Part shown: positions 47,301-57,244 of the stretch, in pieces
Position numbering within the stretch: position 1 is the stretch's first letter
Layout of the letters: each line of letters begins with the position of its first letter
Source of the DNA: Roridomyces roridus
Lineage: Eukaryota; Basidiomycota; Agaricomycetes; Agaricales; Mycenaceae
DNA: 64,000 bases
Direction: 5' to 3'
NCBI GenBank assembly: GCA_029378245.1
Contig: JARKIF010000044.1
Location: 248,001 to 312,000, forward strand
Made by a program: the position numbers and the translations under genes
Notes under the pieces: generated by a model
Database searches by the model: none
What the model saw: the letters and a program-made list of their open reading frames with translations, nothing else
What the model was told of the DNA's origin: nothing

Positions 47301-50300
47301 AAGGCACGTGACAATATCTTCCTGCCAGCGTAGAGGCCGGGAGGATTCTGGGTGGCAAAGAGCATGAAATGAGGATGGGGCCGAACAACCTCTTGGGTTT
47401 CCGGGATAACCAATTCACGGTTGTCATCCAACAACCTATTGAGGGCTTCAAGGACATCGGTAGGGTGCAAGATTGAGCTCATCGAGCACGATCCAATCTC
47501 CGTTTCGCAGAGCTCGGACCAGAATACCGTCCTTGAAGACGAGCTTGCCGGTCACGGGATCGGAGACATACGAGCCCAGATATTCTTGAATGTCGGTGTG
47601 CTCGTGGTTGTTGATCCGGATGAATCGATGCCCGTCCGTTTTGCGAGGTATTCAACGGAGCTAGTCTTTCCGCTGGACGTCGGACCTTCGATAAGAACAG
47701 GAAACCGTCGGGTTAGGATGATGCGGGCAAGGTCGATCAACTTGGTCTCGACCGATGGTGTCATTATGTAATCTTCCACCAAGTCGACAGTCAGGGGACC
47801 TCGCTCCAGAAAGAAAGGACCAAACTTGACGAATTCATCGGCGGATCGGCCATGAGGTAGGGATGGCTCTTTCGAGAGCATGGACCGAGGGTTTCGGACG
47901 CCAACCAAAAGGTGCTTCTGAGCAAGAGCGGTGACGAGCTCCGTACTGGGAGGATCCAAGACCATAGTGAACGCCATCAGGCATCCTTCCCAGATCGCCC
48001 TCCGCAAGCTGTAAGTCGGGGCAATGTCCGCCGCAAAGAGAGAGCCCGGGCCAATGTCCGCATACTGTAATGGGGCTTGTGATTCGACCCGTCCGCAATC
48101 TGTCGTGTCTCGGACAGTTGCTTTACAGCAGTGTAGAACTCGGCCACGTTCATGACTGCTCCCTTGTCACCCACAGCGCTGTCGCCGATGTACTGGTTCA
48201 CGATAGAGAGGAGAGTCTCTCGGTCGGCATCGGGGGGAGGGACGTCGATCTCGGTGAAGCGAGAGCGGATGTTGGGAGGGAGGTCCTTCTTTCCCACGTC
48301 GGTTGCGGGGTTCATGCATGCAAAGAGCCGGAAGTCGGGATGCCGAGGAACGGGTTCCAGAGAGCCCTGTTCGGTCAAGGTTATGGATGCATCGGGACTG
48401 TGAAGAAGCCCCGAGATGCATTCCAGCGTTTCTGGACTCGCCAAATTGATCTCGTCAAGAAGAACCCTGAAGGCAGCAATGAATAGACGTTTCAATACCC
48501 AAGCGCACCACGTACCAATCTCCGCAGCGTAGGGCTTTAACCAATGGACCCTCGACGAAACCGAACGCGAACTTGCCCTTGGCCTGGACGTGTTGGACCT
48601 CAAACTCGCTAACCTCCTTCTCGAAAGCAGTCCAACTGGCTTCCGAAACATTCAGCCCATGCTCGACTTTCCTTCTCTTCCTCGGTGTATCGACATTCGC
48701 ACCAGAATCTTCTCTGTAAATAGTTAGGTAAAATAAAGCAGAGGCATCGCAAGGAACTCACGCGGGCTCGCTCTTTGCCTTTGCCTGAATCCTTTCTTTC
48801 GCCAACCTCGTACTCTCCTTCCACAACCCCACAGCCCTCTTCCACTTCCCTTCCGCCACAGCCTTCCTCACCTCCGCCTCAAACTTCTCGTTCTTCCTCC
48901 GACTAAAGGTACCCCCAAACAATTCCAAAAAGTGTTCCTGCAACACCGAGCCAGGAACCCGTGCATCAATAGGCTTAAACCCGCCGACAAGATCAGCAGA
49001 TTCGGTCTGGTGCGACAAATTGAGGGAAACGAGCGGCCGGCGGAGGAGCGATGCAAGATGCGTGACCACACTCGTCTTGCCCGTCCCCGTCTCTCCAGTC
49101 AGGAGCACTGGCTCGCTCAACGAGACCGCCGTGGCGATCCGAGAAAGTAGAAGTACCGCAGGGCGGTGCATGGCAAACGGCCTCGTGTTGGGGGCTGATA
49201 TTTCGGCCTTGGTAGAATGCGCTGGAAGCCTCGTCCGCCCAATGCGAATACCAAGAATCCGGGCGTTGGCATCCTTCTCGAGATCCAACTCGGGGGTACG
49301 CCCATTCAGCACCCAAATGCTGCGCTCGGTCTCAAGACCCAGATGCTGGGCAACAATTGACGCCATATTGTCGAGATGTGCCCGCGCCGACGTTGTGTTG
49401 GTGCCCGCTCCAAAGAAAACGTCGCGCGCTTCGAGATAGATGTCTTCCCTGAGTGTTGGGTTCGGGAAGATGGAAGAAATCGTGCCGCTCATACCGACGT
49501 CCATGCTATCATCAGAGTCGGGAAGGAGTCTCTGCACGCGGGTACACAACTTTTCCAGTTCCCGCAAGCCAACATCCCGCGTTGAAGCTGCTGATCCCAG
49601 TGCTCGAACAGACTCCCAAAGATGTATCAAGGCATTTGCGATGCTACCCGCAAGACGAGGAAACCTCGAGTCGATAATAATCCTCAGCTCCTCCGGCGTG
49701 GGTGACGAGAGGAGAATCTCATGGAATTTGTGTGCGCCAAAGAAAAGTGGGGGAGGAAAAACGCCTGTCCGGGATGGCACGGCTGATCGCGTAGCAAAAA
49801 TGGCAAATCCATCCTCAGCGACAACCCGGCCTCGGCTAGGAACATCGAGAGACGCCCGCTGCCCAATCCACTTGCCAGGACCCAGCGACTCGACGAGTGG
49901 CTTGAGGACGCCGAGAACCTCGCTGCTGCCGCGGTCGATATCCTCAAAGACGACCCATTTGCCCTGCCGCATTGCACGCACCAAGACACCTTCCTTCCAT
50001 TCAAATGTCCCGGGCTGCGTCGGAGAGGAAATGTAGGACCCGAGCAAAGAGCGCGGGTCGAGAGAGGTGTCTGCCAATTGGATAGTGATGATCTGGTTCT
50101 TGACACCAGGATGCAGGAGTCCTGCGAGGTGGGTCAAAAGCAGAGACTTTCCCGAGGACGGAGGGGAGGACAATAATGTAGGAAGCCGCAGGGAAAATTG
50201 AGTGGCGAGCGCTCGCAATGCCTGTGCTGTCGTTGGCGTCGTTATGAGGGAAGAGACCGTCGAAGACGAGTGGCTTGAACGGAGCAACAAAACACCATGG

Positions 50301-51184
50301 ACATTTACCAAGCGAGGACTGCAGAGATGTTAGCTGCAGAACAAACACTAGTTTGTGAGCGCACCTGAAAACCATAGGCACCATGTCCTCAGAAACCTCG
50401 TAAAAGTCTTGCGGATCCCGCACAATCGCGTCCCTCATCTCTTGAATGCGCTTCACCTCGAATACGGGCATGACCGACGCATCGACTTGATTCATCCCAT
50501 ATTCAATGAGGCAGTCGGGAGACCCCTCTCCCAGAACAGCGCGCTCCAACTTCTCGCGCTCTGCCTCACCCATACCACTCTGCAGCGAGTAGCATCGGAT
50601 CGCAAGATAGCGGACGCCGTTGTCCATCCCGGGAGCCCATATCAGGGACGAAAGTGGCGACAGGGACCACAAAAGTTGGCGCGGAAGTTCACGGTTTGCT
50701 TGCAGTATGCGGTAATATGCGAGCAGAAGGCGCTGCAGCCGGACTGGTTCAGTGGTCGTAGCAGCAGACGCAAGCGGCCCAGCTACGAATTCGGGGCGGA
50801 GCAGTATGTTATATAACACTCTGTTGCATTTAATGAGAACGCGCGGTGAAAATGAATTCAGTGTACGCACGGGAAAAGTTCCTCGTGAACTTCAACAAGG
50901 TAACAGAGGGCCTCCAACTGTTCCTCCGTATTTTGGGGCTCGTCCAGCCATCGGGCAGTCAAATCGAGTAATATTGGTCGGAAAATGGTCGCTATTGGTA
51001 GCGTAAGATCCGGGGAGGCGAGGAGGCGCGAGAGCACGGTCAAGAGCTCGATGCTGTTTTGAGATGCGGCATTTGCAAGTACGGGGGCGTGAGGTGAGTC
51101 GGGCGGGAGCGACGAGAGTAGAATGCGAGCCTGTGCGCGCAGATTTATGGCCAGGGGGTCATGAATAGCCCTGGTGGATGCCAT
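35346..51184 (-). CDS. MDN1: Midasin, giant AAA-ATPase of 60S ribosome assembly
   Basis: Midasin (Rea1) uses dynein-like AAA force to remove assembly factors from pre-60S particles in nucleolus and nucleoplasm. The gene spans about 15.8 kb with many small introns. Start MASTRAIHDPLAINLRAQ. Six AAA modules with P-loops are visible in order: AAA1 PSSGKS (~50150), AAA2 GETGTGKTS (~49090), AAA3 GPTSSGKTS (~47680), AAA4 GETGSGKTS (~46790), AAA5 GSPGVGKTS (~45545), AAA6 GPRNSGKT (~44620). A long helical linker follows (44-38 kb), then an acidic Asp/Glu-rich region (about 38000-36950) and the C-terminal MIDAS/VWA domain with SLDDSKS (D-x-S-x-S, ~35985) and IIISDGMCQDHE. Stop at 35346. It appears intact and of normal length. 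Confidence 0.95.
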
Positions 51185-51244
51185 ATTCGAGAGGCTTCTC
51201 TCAGCCTTGGATAGAGTGTCGGTTGTCGCGTCCTGGGCCCTGCC

Positions 51245-52205
51245 GATGTCGAGCGTGCAAGCGATCAATAGCTTTTTCAGAAAATTTGCGAGCCACGTGA
51301 TGACTTGCAGCTTGATCCTCAACTACCACCATCTCTCTTCGTGAGTCTCCCTTCCTCCGTTCCTCATCTTCTACACTCTCCGTGATGAATACCTATCACA
51401 TATCAAGCTCAACAGTCTTATGGATTCGTCCGTTTGATGACCCAACTTCTGCAATTCTGACTCTCTTCTTTGCATCTTTTTTTCGAGCCTCTGACTGACC
51501 TCTGTTTCCATTCAGGTCCCCCTCAAGTCTTGTATAGTATCTCTGTATCTCGCCTGCTCCAATTCCGTCGGATGCTGTGTTGACCGTTGCTGGCCGCCGA
51601 AACCACCCGCCGCCTGCAGACGTCGAGCGTGCAGGCACTTGCAACCATCCTCCTCCACCATCTCTCTGTGAGTCTCCCCTCCGCTCCTCATTTTCTACAC
51701 TCTCCGTGATGAATACCTATCACATATCAAGCTCAACAGTCTTATGGATTCGTCCGTTTGATGACCCAACTTCTGCAATTCTGACTCTTTTCTTTTGCAT
51801 CTTTTTTTCGAGCCTTTGACTGAACTCTTTTTCCACCACAGGTCACCTCAACTCTTGTATATTATCTCTGTATTTCGCCAGCTCCGCTCCGATGTTGTGT
51901 TGACCGTTGCCGTCCGCCTGCAACGTCGAGCGTGCAGTCCATCTCTCTGTGAGTCACCCGTCCTCAGTTGCTCGTCTTCTACCCTCTCTGTGATGAACAT
52001 CTATCACATATCAAGCTCAACAGTCTTATGGATTCGTCCATTTGATGATTCAACTTCTCCAATTCTGACATTTTTTTTCTCTTTCCTCCTTTTTTCGAGT
52101 CTTTCACTGACCTCTCTCTGTCCACCTCAGGTTTCCTCAAGTCTTAAATAGTTCATGTATTTCGCCTACTGCCATTCAATCTGATGTTTGTTGACTGTCG
52201 CTGCC
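51245..52205. repeat. Three tandem direct repeats of about 280-370 bp upstream of midasin
   Basis: Each unit begins with GTCGAGCGTGCA (near 51247, 51621 and 51921), then CCATCTCTCT followed by GTGAGTC, then a highly conserved core TATCACATATCAAGCTCAAC (near 51388, 51719 and 52002), a T-rich run and an AG-ended pyrimidine tract, then CTTGTATA-like sequence and TGTTGACCGTTGC. Units differ by indels, so the array is not very recent. Each carries a perfect-looking plus-strand splice donor and acceptor, as if an exon-intron unit had been multiplied. It starts about 60 bp upstream of the midasin ATG. Confidence 0.85.
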
Positions 52206-52501
52206 ATTCCCTCACCCTCGTCGCCGTCCTTCACCGTGAATCCATTTGCCCAATGTAGCTGGGGAATTTCCATCTCACGACGTGGAATGTCCGCCTCCGG
52301 CCAGGTGCTGTCTTCCTCAATACGGATGGGAACCGAGGCCAGTGAGGGTTCCGGATTGTGCAGGGGAACGGGTTGCTGGCAGTACAAGGTACGATACTGC
52401 GCTGCAGTTTGAGCTGCACGTAAAGTCGATTCTTGCTTCCTCTTGACAGCAGCTCTGGGAGTTTGATTAGGACGGTCACCGTTCGGACGCGTACACACCA
52501 T
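52166..52501 (-). CDS. Hypothetical 111-codon ORF
   Basis: A continuous ATG-started frame (MVCTRPNGDRPNQTPRAAVK...) lying between the tandem repeats and the alpha-mannosidase fragment. It has no hydrophobic segment and a mix of charged residues, ending NKHQIEWQ. I recognise no domain. It overlaps the tail of the repeat array. It may be a gene remnant or a chance frame. Confidence 0.25.
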   Translation of the reverse strand: MVCTRPNGDRPNQTPRAAVKRKQESTLRAAQTAAQYRTLYCQQPVPLHNPEPSLASVPIRIEEDSTWPEADIPRREMEIPQLHWANGFTVKDGDEGEGMAATVNKHQIEWQ

Positions 52502-52639
52502 CCCCCAAGTCTCTCGGTTTCACACCTCATCTCAGGGCCATGGTCGTTGCTTGGAGCGCGGCTCATCAATCACTCGAGACAAAATCACCACTGGATTCAT
52601 CCGACAGGTCCGCCCCTGCCCCTTGCTCTTGCCACCACC

Positions 52640-52917
52640 TGCACCCAATGTCTTCCCCTTCACCGCGTCTCACCGACGAAGAGGAGGCCGGCGGATCAGA
52701 CAAATCTGCTTGGGGACGCGTCGGAAGACGTTTCACTGGCCGTTCTTCGCTCCGAGGGTATGGCGCACCAAGTCGGCCTGAACCTGTCCTTCCGTCAAGC
52801 TGGTGCTTAGGGGAAAGAAGATGAAAACATGAGAGTCTACTTCTCGTCAAGGCATTCGCAGTTGACTCGGTTTTTGACAGGGAGAAGCGCGAGAGCTGGG
52901 GGACTGTCGACGCGTGA
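52640..52917 (+). pseudogene. Decayed alpha-mannosidase 3' fragment (flank of copy 3)
   Basis: Matches the end of the alpha-mannosidase gene (about 3040-3316) including the last intron and the stop-codon region: GGTATGGCGCACCAAGTCGG, then GAGAAGCGCGAGAGCTGGG and GTCGACGCGTGA. About 22 bp (counterpart of 3176-3197) are deleted and other changes break the frame. Retention of the intron shows DNA-level duplication, not retroposition. It sits left of A3 exactly as the intact gene sits left of A1. Confidence 0.85.
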
Positions 52918-53153
52918 ACACTCAGAAGTGGGCGATGTTATCTATCTGAAAGTATGTAAAGGGCCTCGCTGTAATTGTACTTGCGAATGAACCGCTGCGA
53001 GTTACCCGAATCTATTGGTAGGTGTGCAATACAAGGACAGTGAGATAGCAGTGTAAGAATACAGTGACTGTGGGGTAGGATGTACAGGATAGGTATAGCT
53101 ACAAGAGGTACTGCGTACAGAAGGGTTGCAGATATATATAAAGAAAAAATAAC

Positions 53154-54623
53154 CTAATCGGTTCCCTCGATATCATAAAGACGGCTCTTCCCTTTGTCCA
53201 CGCGGGGAGGCCGATTCTCCTTGTCCTCTGCCTCATCGTCTTCAGCGTTCTCCCTCTGGGTCGCCCCGACGTCGAGACCACGAGGGGCCGAAAGAGCCTG
53301 GGCGTCCGTCACCTCCTCCTCCTCCAGGACCAACTGGATGGCCAGTGGCGCCGAAGGGTTCCCGCCTTGCCGTCGGAGAAGCAGCCCCGTCAAGGAAGCG
53401 GTCTGGTCGTTGGGAGAAAGCCCCGGCCAGAGCTCCAAGAGTTGCTGGTATGCCAACATCGCAGCTTCGGCTTTGACGGGGTCGATAAAGGTGATGATGT
53501 CAAGGCCAGCTGCACCGTCGCCAAAGGTCGTCCGCACACACGGGTGTGCCCGCTCGAGATGAAAGTTTACAGCTCCAGACCGCTCCAACTGGCTGAGCGC
53601 CGACCAACCAGCCAACAGCGCCTGCAAGGCAGCAGAGGCCATGCGCCGGACGTCGACGCTTCCACGCCCGCCGGAAGAGGACTCAGCCTCGGCGGCCTGG
53701 CGACGCAAGGCAGCGGCAGAGGATTCAGCAACGGGGTGCATGGAGACCGACGCATTGCTATCGACACAAATCTTGTTCGCGCTGGCTTGAGTCATGGCGA
53801 CGTTGAGAATCCTGTCGGTGTGGTCGGTCTCCTGCCCGAGGCAAAGACGCAGAGGGGGAACATCCACTACTCCGGATCCATCGGAAGTATTGCCACCCTG
53901 GCGCGAAATATAGACGGCACGCAAACGAGGGATGCCTGTCGCCAACATAACGCCCAAGAGAAATGACAGAGCTTGTTGCCAAGATCTCGAAGACTCTGCG
54001 GGTGCCGGTGGTGGCGTTTCGCTGGATGAGTCATCTGGAGACGTCGCTGATGAGCTGGCCTCCACAGGCTCGGGCGGGGCAACGGTGACTGGGGAGGTTG
54101 AGTCGGCCTCGACAACCGTGATAGAAGACGACACCACTCGTGCGACCAGCAGTAGTTCTTGGTACAGCTGGCGTAAGTCTTCGAGGGTGATTTCGGGAGC
54201 TTGGGTGGGGGCCGGTGGAAGGATCTGATCTTGGTTGGCAGACGAGGAAAGGATGAGCGAATCAAGGGATATTTCCGGAGAGGGCGAGGCCATGCTCGAG
54301 GCGGGGTACTCCAAGTTGGAAGGATCGGCGAAAACGGTTGACTGTCCGTCTTGGTCAGCGGACGGAGAAGCCACGAGTGAAGCATCCTCGGCCGAGGAAG
54401 GGGGCGTACTGGGCGATGGCACCAAGTGGGAGGGCAGTGGGAGGGGAGTATGTGTAGAGCGTGAAAAGTGGTATACAGACAGAGCGATATTGAGATGCTG
54501 GGAAGCGCCTAGGGCCTGATGCTGCAGATAATGAGTCGCGCCTGTTTGCTGCATGATATGCAGGGTGCCTTGGAGGAGGAGAACGGTCAACGCCGTTCTA
54601 ATGGCTTGAAGTAATAGCAGCAT
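53154..54623 (-). CDS. Gene A3: unknown membrane-anchored protein, copy 3
   Basis: Single-exon frame of 489 codons, the longest A copy. The N-terminus MLLLLQAIRTALTVLLLQGT aligns closely with A1. The Ser/Pro-rich middle differs from A1 but shares the second hydrophobic segment with A2 (LSFLLGVMLATGIPRLRA). PVAESSAAALRRQAAEA is shared with A1. The C-terminal domain is complete: ALQALLAGWSALSQLERSGA, RAHPCV and LWPGLSPNDQTASLTGLLL. The tail is expanded (residues about 445-475) before DKENRPP and DKGKSR. Divergent with B3 over 160 bp. Function unknown. Confidence 0.8.
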   Translation of the reverse strand: MLLLLQAIRTALTVLLLQGTLHIMQQTGATHYLQHQALGASQHLNIALSVYHFSRSTHTPLPLPSHLVPSPSTPPSSAEDASLVASPSADQDGQSTVFADPSNLEYPASSMASPSPEISLDSLILSSSANQDQILPPAPTQAPEITLEDLRQLYQELLLVARVVSSSITVVEADSTSPVTVAPPEPVEASSSATSPDDSSSETPPPAPAESSRSWQQALSFLLGVMLATGIPRLRAVYISRQGGNTSDGSGVVDVPPLRLCLGQETDHTDRILNVAMTQASANKICVDSNASVSMHPVAESSAAALRRQAAEAESSSGGRGSVDVRRMASAALQALLAGWSALSQLERSGAVNFHLERAHPCVRTTFGDGAAGLDIITFIDPVKAEAAMLAYQQLLELWPGLSPNDQTASLTGLLLRRQGGNPSAPLAIQLVLEEEEVTDAQALSAPRGLDVGATQRENAEDDEAEDKENRPPRVDKGKSRLYDIEGTD

Positions 54624-54783
54624 CTGGATGAAAGCTCAGCGAGAAACGCGAAATTGCACTGGGCGAGACGAACCGTGCTCGTATGTAGCGCTGATGAAGT
54701 TGGAGGCAGAAACGCGTCCACAAGTGTCAACAACTCGACAGTCACGCTTGAGACAGTTTACATCTTGATCCCATACCACCACC
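54624..54783. promoter_or_regulatory. Shared divergent promoter of A3/B3
   Basis: 160 bp, almost identical to copy 1 from about 54630 onward; only the few bases next to the A start differ. ACGCGT is at 54712-54717. Confidence 0.5.
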
Positions 54784-56946
54784 ATGCCCTTCTCCATCTC
54801 TGCCCTCTTCGCTCTTCCCCACGCCTTCGTTGGATTCCTCGTCACCAGGCAGGCTGCTTATCTCGCGGCACCGGCAGCTCCCCAGTATACGCCAACTCGT
54901 ACAACGGAGATCTACCTGGAGCCCACCAGATGCATCCCGAGCCCAACGCCCAGCACCCCCATCGAGTTTCCCTACCATCTCCTCATAGGCCTCGCGGCTT
55001 TGTCGATCGTCACCTGCTTCGCCATTCTCCAGACCTCAGCACCCGCCCGAGCGTCAGCACCACCAGTGCCAAGGTCATGTCCAGAGAAGTCGTCGCCGCC
55101 ACCATCGCCGCCGAGAGCGCCCTTCACCACCCTTATCCGACTATATGCTTTCGGCATTCTCGCATATCTTATCACCCGCGACTACGAATGGCCAACTTTC
55201 ACAACTCCAGACATTGTGCCCGTCATCGACACCGGCCTCCAGCAGTTCGAATCCACGTTCACAGATGGCCTTGCAGCAACCATGTCGCTTAGTCGCCATA
55301 TTCACGCGCATGGCCTCCACTATCTCAAGACACTGCTCCTCGCGGTGATAGGCCATTGTTTGGGACTCCTTGTCGTCTTTGCCCATCGACGAGCATGCCA
55401 CTTTGTTCATCGTCACCGTCGCCGCATCACATATACCATTGAACGATGTTGGCCAATAGCGAGTGCATTCGTGATTCCCGGTTTCCTCTTTGCCTTCTAC
55501 TCCAAATTCAACTGGGTTCCCTGGGCGCTCTACTACTTCGCTTGTCGTGACGGATACCTTCCAAACATCCAGCAACTCCGGCGAAACCTCGTGTTGTCTC
55601 TTCCTTCCAAGTTGGGAGACGTCTTTGTGAGTTTTACCTGTTTCATTCCCCTGCTGTGTGACTCAAGAATTTCGAAGATGATCCTGGGTCCTTGCGCTAT
55701 CTACTCTGTGGTGGCATGCCTTTGGACGTTGTTTCTTCTTTCAGGTTGCGTACCTGCGGCCGCACGGTCGTTCATCTGGGACGTGCGCCACCGTCGGGAC
55801 ATGATGGTCTACACCCTCCACACCATCGCCTACATCACTACACTCTGCTTCGCCATTTCGGTGGTTCAAATCCGGTTGCTAGAGGTGGCCGCAATGGGAC
55901 TCGATGTCGAAAATTGGATTTCAAGTTTGGAACCCCAAATCTTCTTTTCTCGTGAGGCGCGGGGCGAGGTTTGGGAGTTCTATCGGTGGTCTTGGGAGCG
56001 CCACAGCAACTGGCGGGTGCTCCAGACCAGACAGCTATACAAGCTTATACGGTTGATGTGGACGACAAGTTGGGGGTCGCTTCATTGGGGACAGAAATTG
56101 GTGACTATCTCTCTGGCCCTACACTCTTTTGCTCACTTCTTCAAAGCTTATCGTCATGCCTGTGGTGGCGTTCTACACCCACCTTTATATCGTACGTCTC
56201 ATGCACTCGATCCTTGCCTCTAGCTTATCCCGTTTAGATGCCAAGGGCGCGACCGTTGATACGCAAAGTCCGATTGAAGATACTGCTTTGGTCTCATCCC
56301 GACCATCGACGTCGATGGTAAAGGTATGTCGAGTCTTCCAGCCTTTTCTTCCGTCCCTGATCTCGTCGATCAGAACACCATCCGACTATACTCCACGACC
56401 TCGATGAAGATGATTGGCAAGCGGCGATGACCAGACGACTAGAAGAAGTGCCCAACGCAGCCCGAGCCTCAAAACACCGCGAGAGATGATTCGTGAATAT
56501 ATTCCGGAGGGACGCGCGCGAAGTTGCCCGGTGCGGCCATGAAAATTAACGAGGACGCTCGATTCTTTTCGCCACCAGCAAATTTCTCACCTCCGCCCCA
56601 CGATCATAAACGGTGTTTTTGTTGCTTTGACGTACGTCTTCTTACTTGCTTCCATTCCCTATAACTGAGCGTCCTCCAGTGCGAGCCGTGCTTGTGTCGT
56701 TTGGATTCTATGCCGCCTACCTCCTCTCATCCCACTTCCTGGTCGTGGTCATACCCGCAGCTGCATCAAGCTTGCCCCTCTATAGATTTCTTTTTTATCT
56801 CTTTACCTCTCTCTCTCAATCTCTTTATCTCTACCTCTATCTCTCTACGAATCTCATTTCAATATAAACCTTGCTTGATTGGATTGCTCGTGCACTTGTG
56901 AGTACCGTGAGGTCCATGGTCAGAAGAACAGGAATCATGAACGCTG
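54630..56946. repeat. Near-identical segmental duplication, right copy (partner 5019-7335)
   Basis: Constant offset of 49,611 from the left copy without indels. Divergence is abrupt after 56946, where a short weakly similar tail of about 50 bp follows. Confidence 0.9.
54784..56430 (+). CDS. Gene B3: unknown polytopic membrane protein, copy 3 (near-identical to B1)
   Basis: Same frame, segments and predicted introns as B1 at offset 49,611. Four substitutions are seen: 55588 (Ile to Leu), 55611 (Asn to Lys), 55703 (Cys to Tyr) and 56105. The last is at +5 of the second intron donor, changing GTGAGT to GTGACT, which could weaken splicing. If that intron is read through, the frame ends at 56221-56223. 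The first two coding changes sit just upstream of the first intron. Function unknown. Confidence 0.75.
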
Positions 56947-57244
56947 CATACAATATGTGGTATAGTTGATACGATGCCGCTACCGTCGAAAGTCTTGAAG
57001 TGCGTGAACCCTGGCAAAACGAGCTTAACGGACGGCTGCTCTGTATACTATCTTACTTCTGAATAAATCGCAGGATTTGTCGAGCGTAAATGGATCCATT
57101 GGCCCATGCCGCCGTCGAGTCTCGACCTTGTACAAACACCTCTGCTTAAACTTGGATTGCATTCCACCCACAAATTATCCTACTTGTCGCTACAGATATC
57201 ATGCATATACATAAATTGGAGAGAGAAAAGAGGGAACGGAAGGC
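56431..57244. other. Downstream region of B3
   Basis: As far as 56946 this equals the B1 downstream region (small hydrophobic ORF and TCTCT-rich tract at 56796-56851). From about 57000 to 57244 the sequence is unrelated to copy 1 and holds the 3' UTR of the SYLF gene. No further gene seen. Confidence 0.5.

Noticed and set aside
51245..52205. Tandem repeats as a CRISPR array or rDNA spacer
   Set aside because: Units of about 300 bp with variable indels and splice-like sites in a eukaryotic genome do not fit either.
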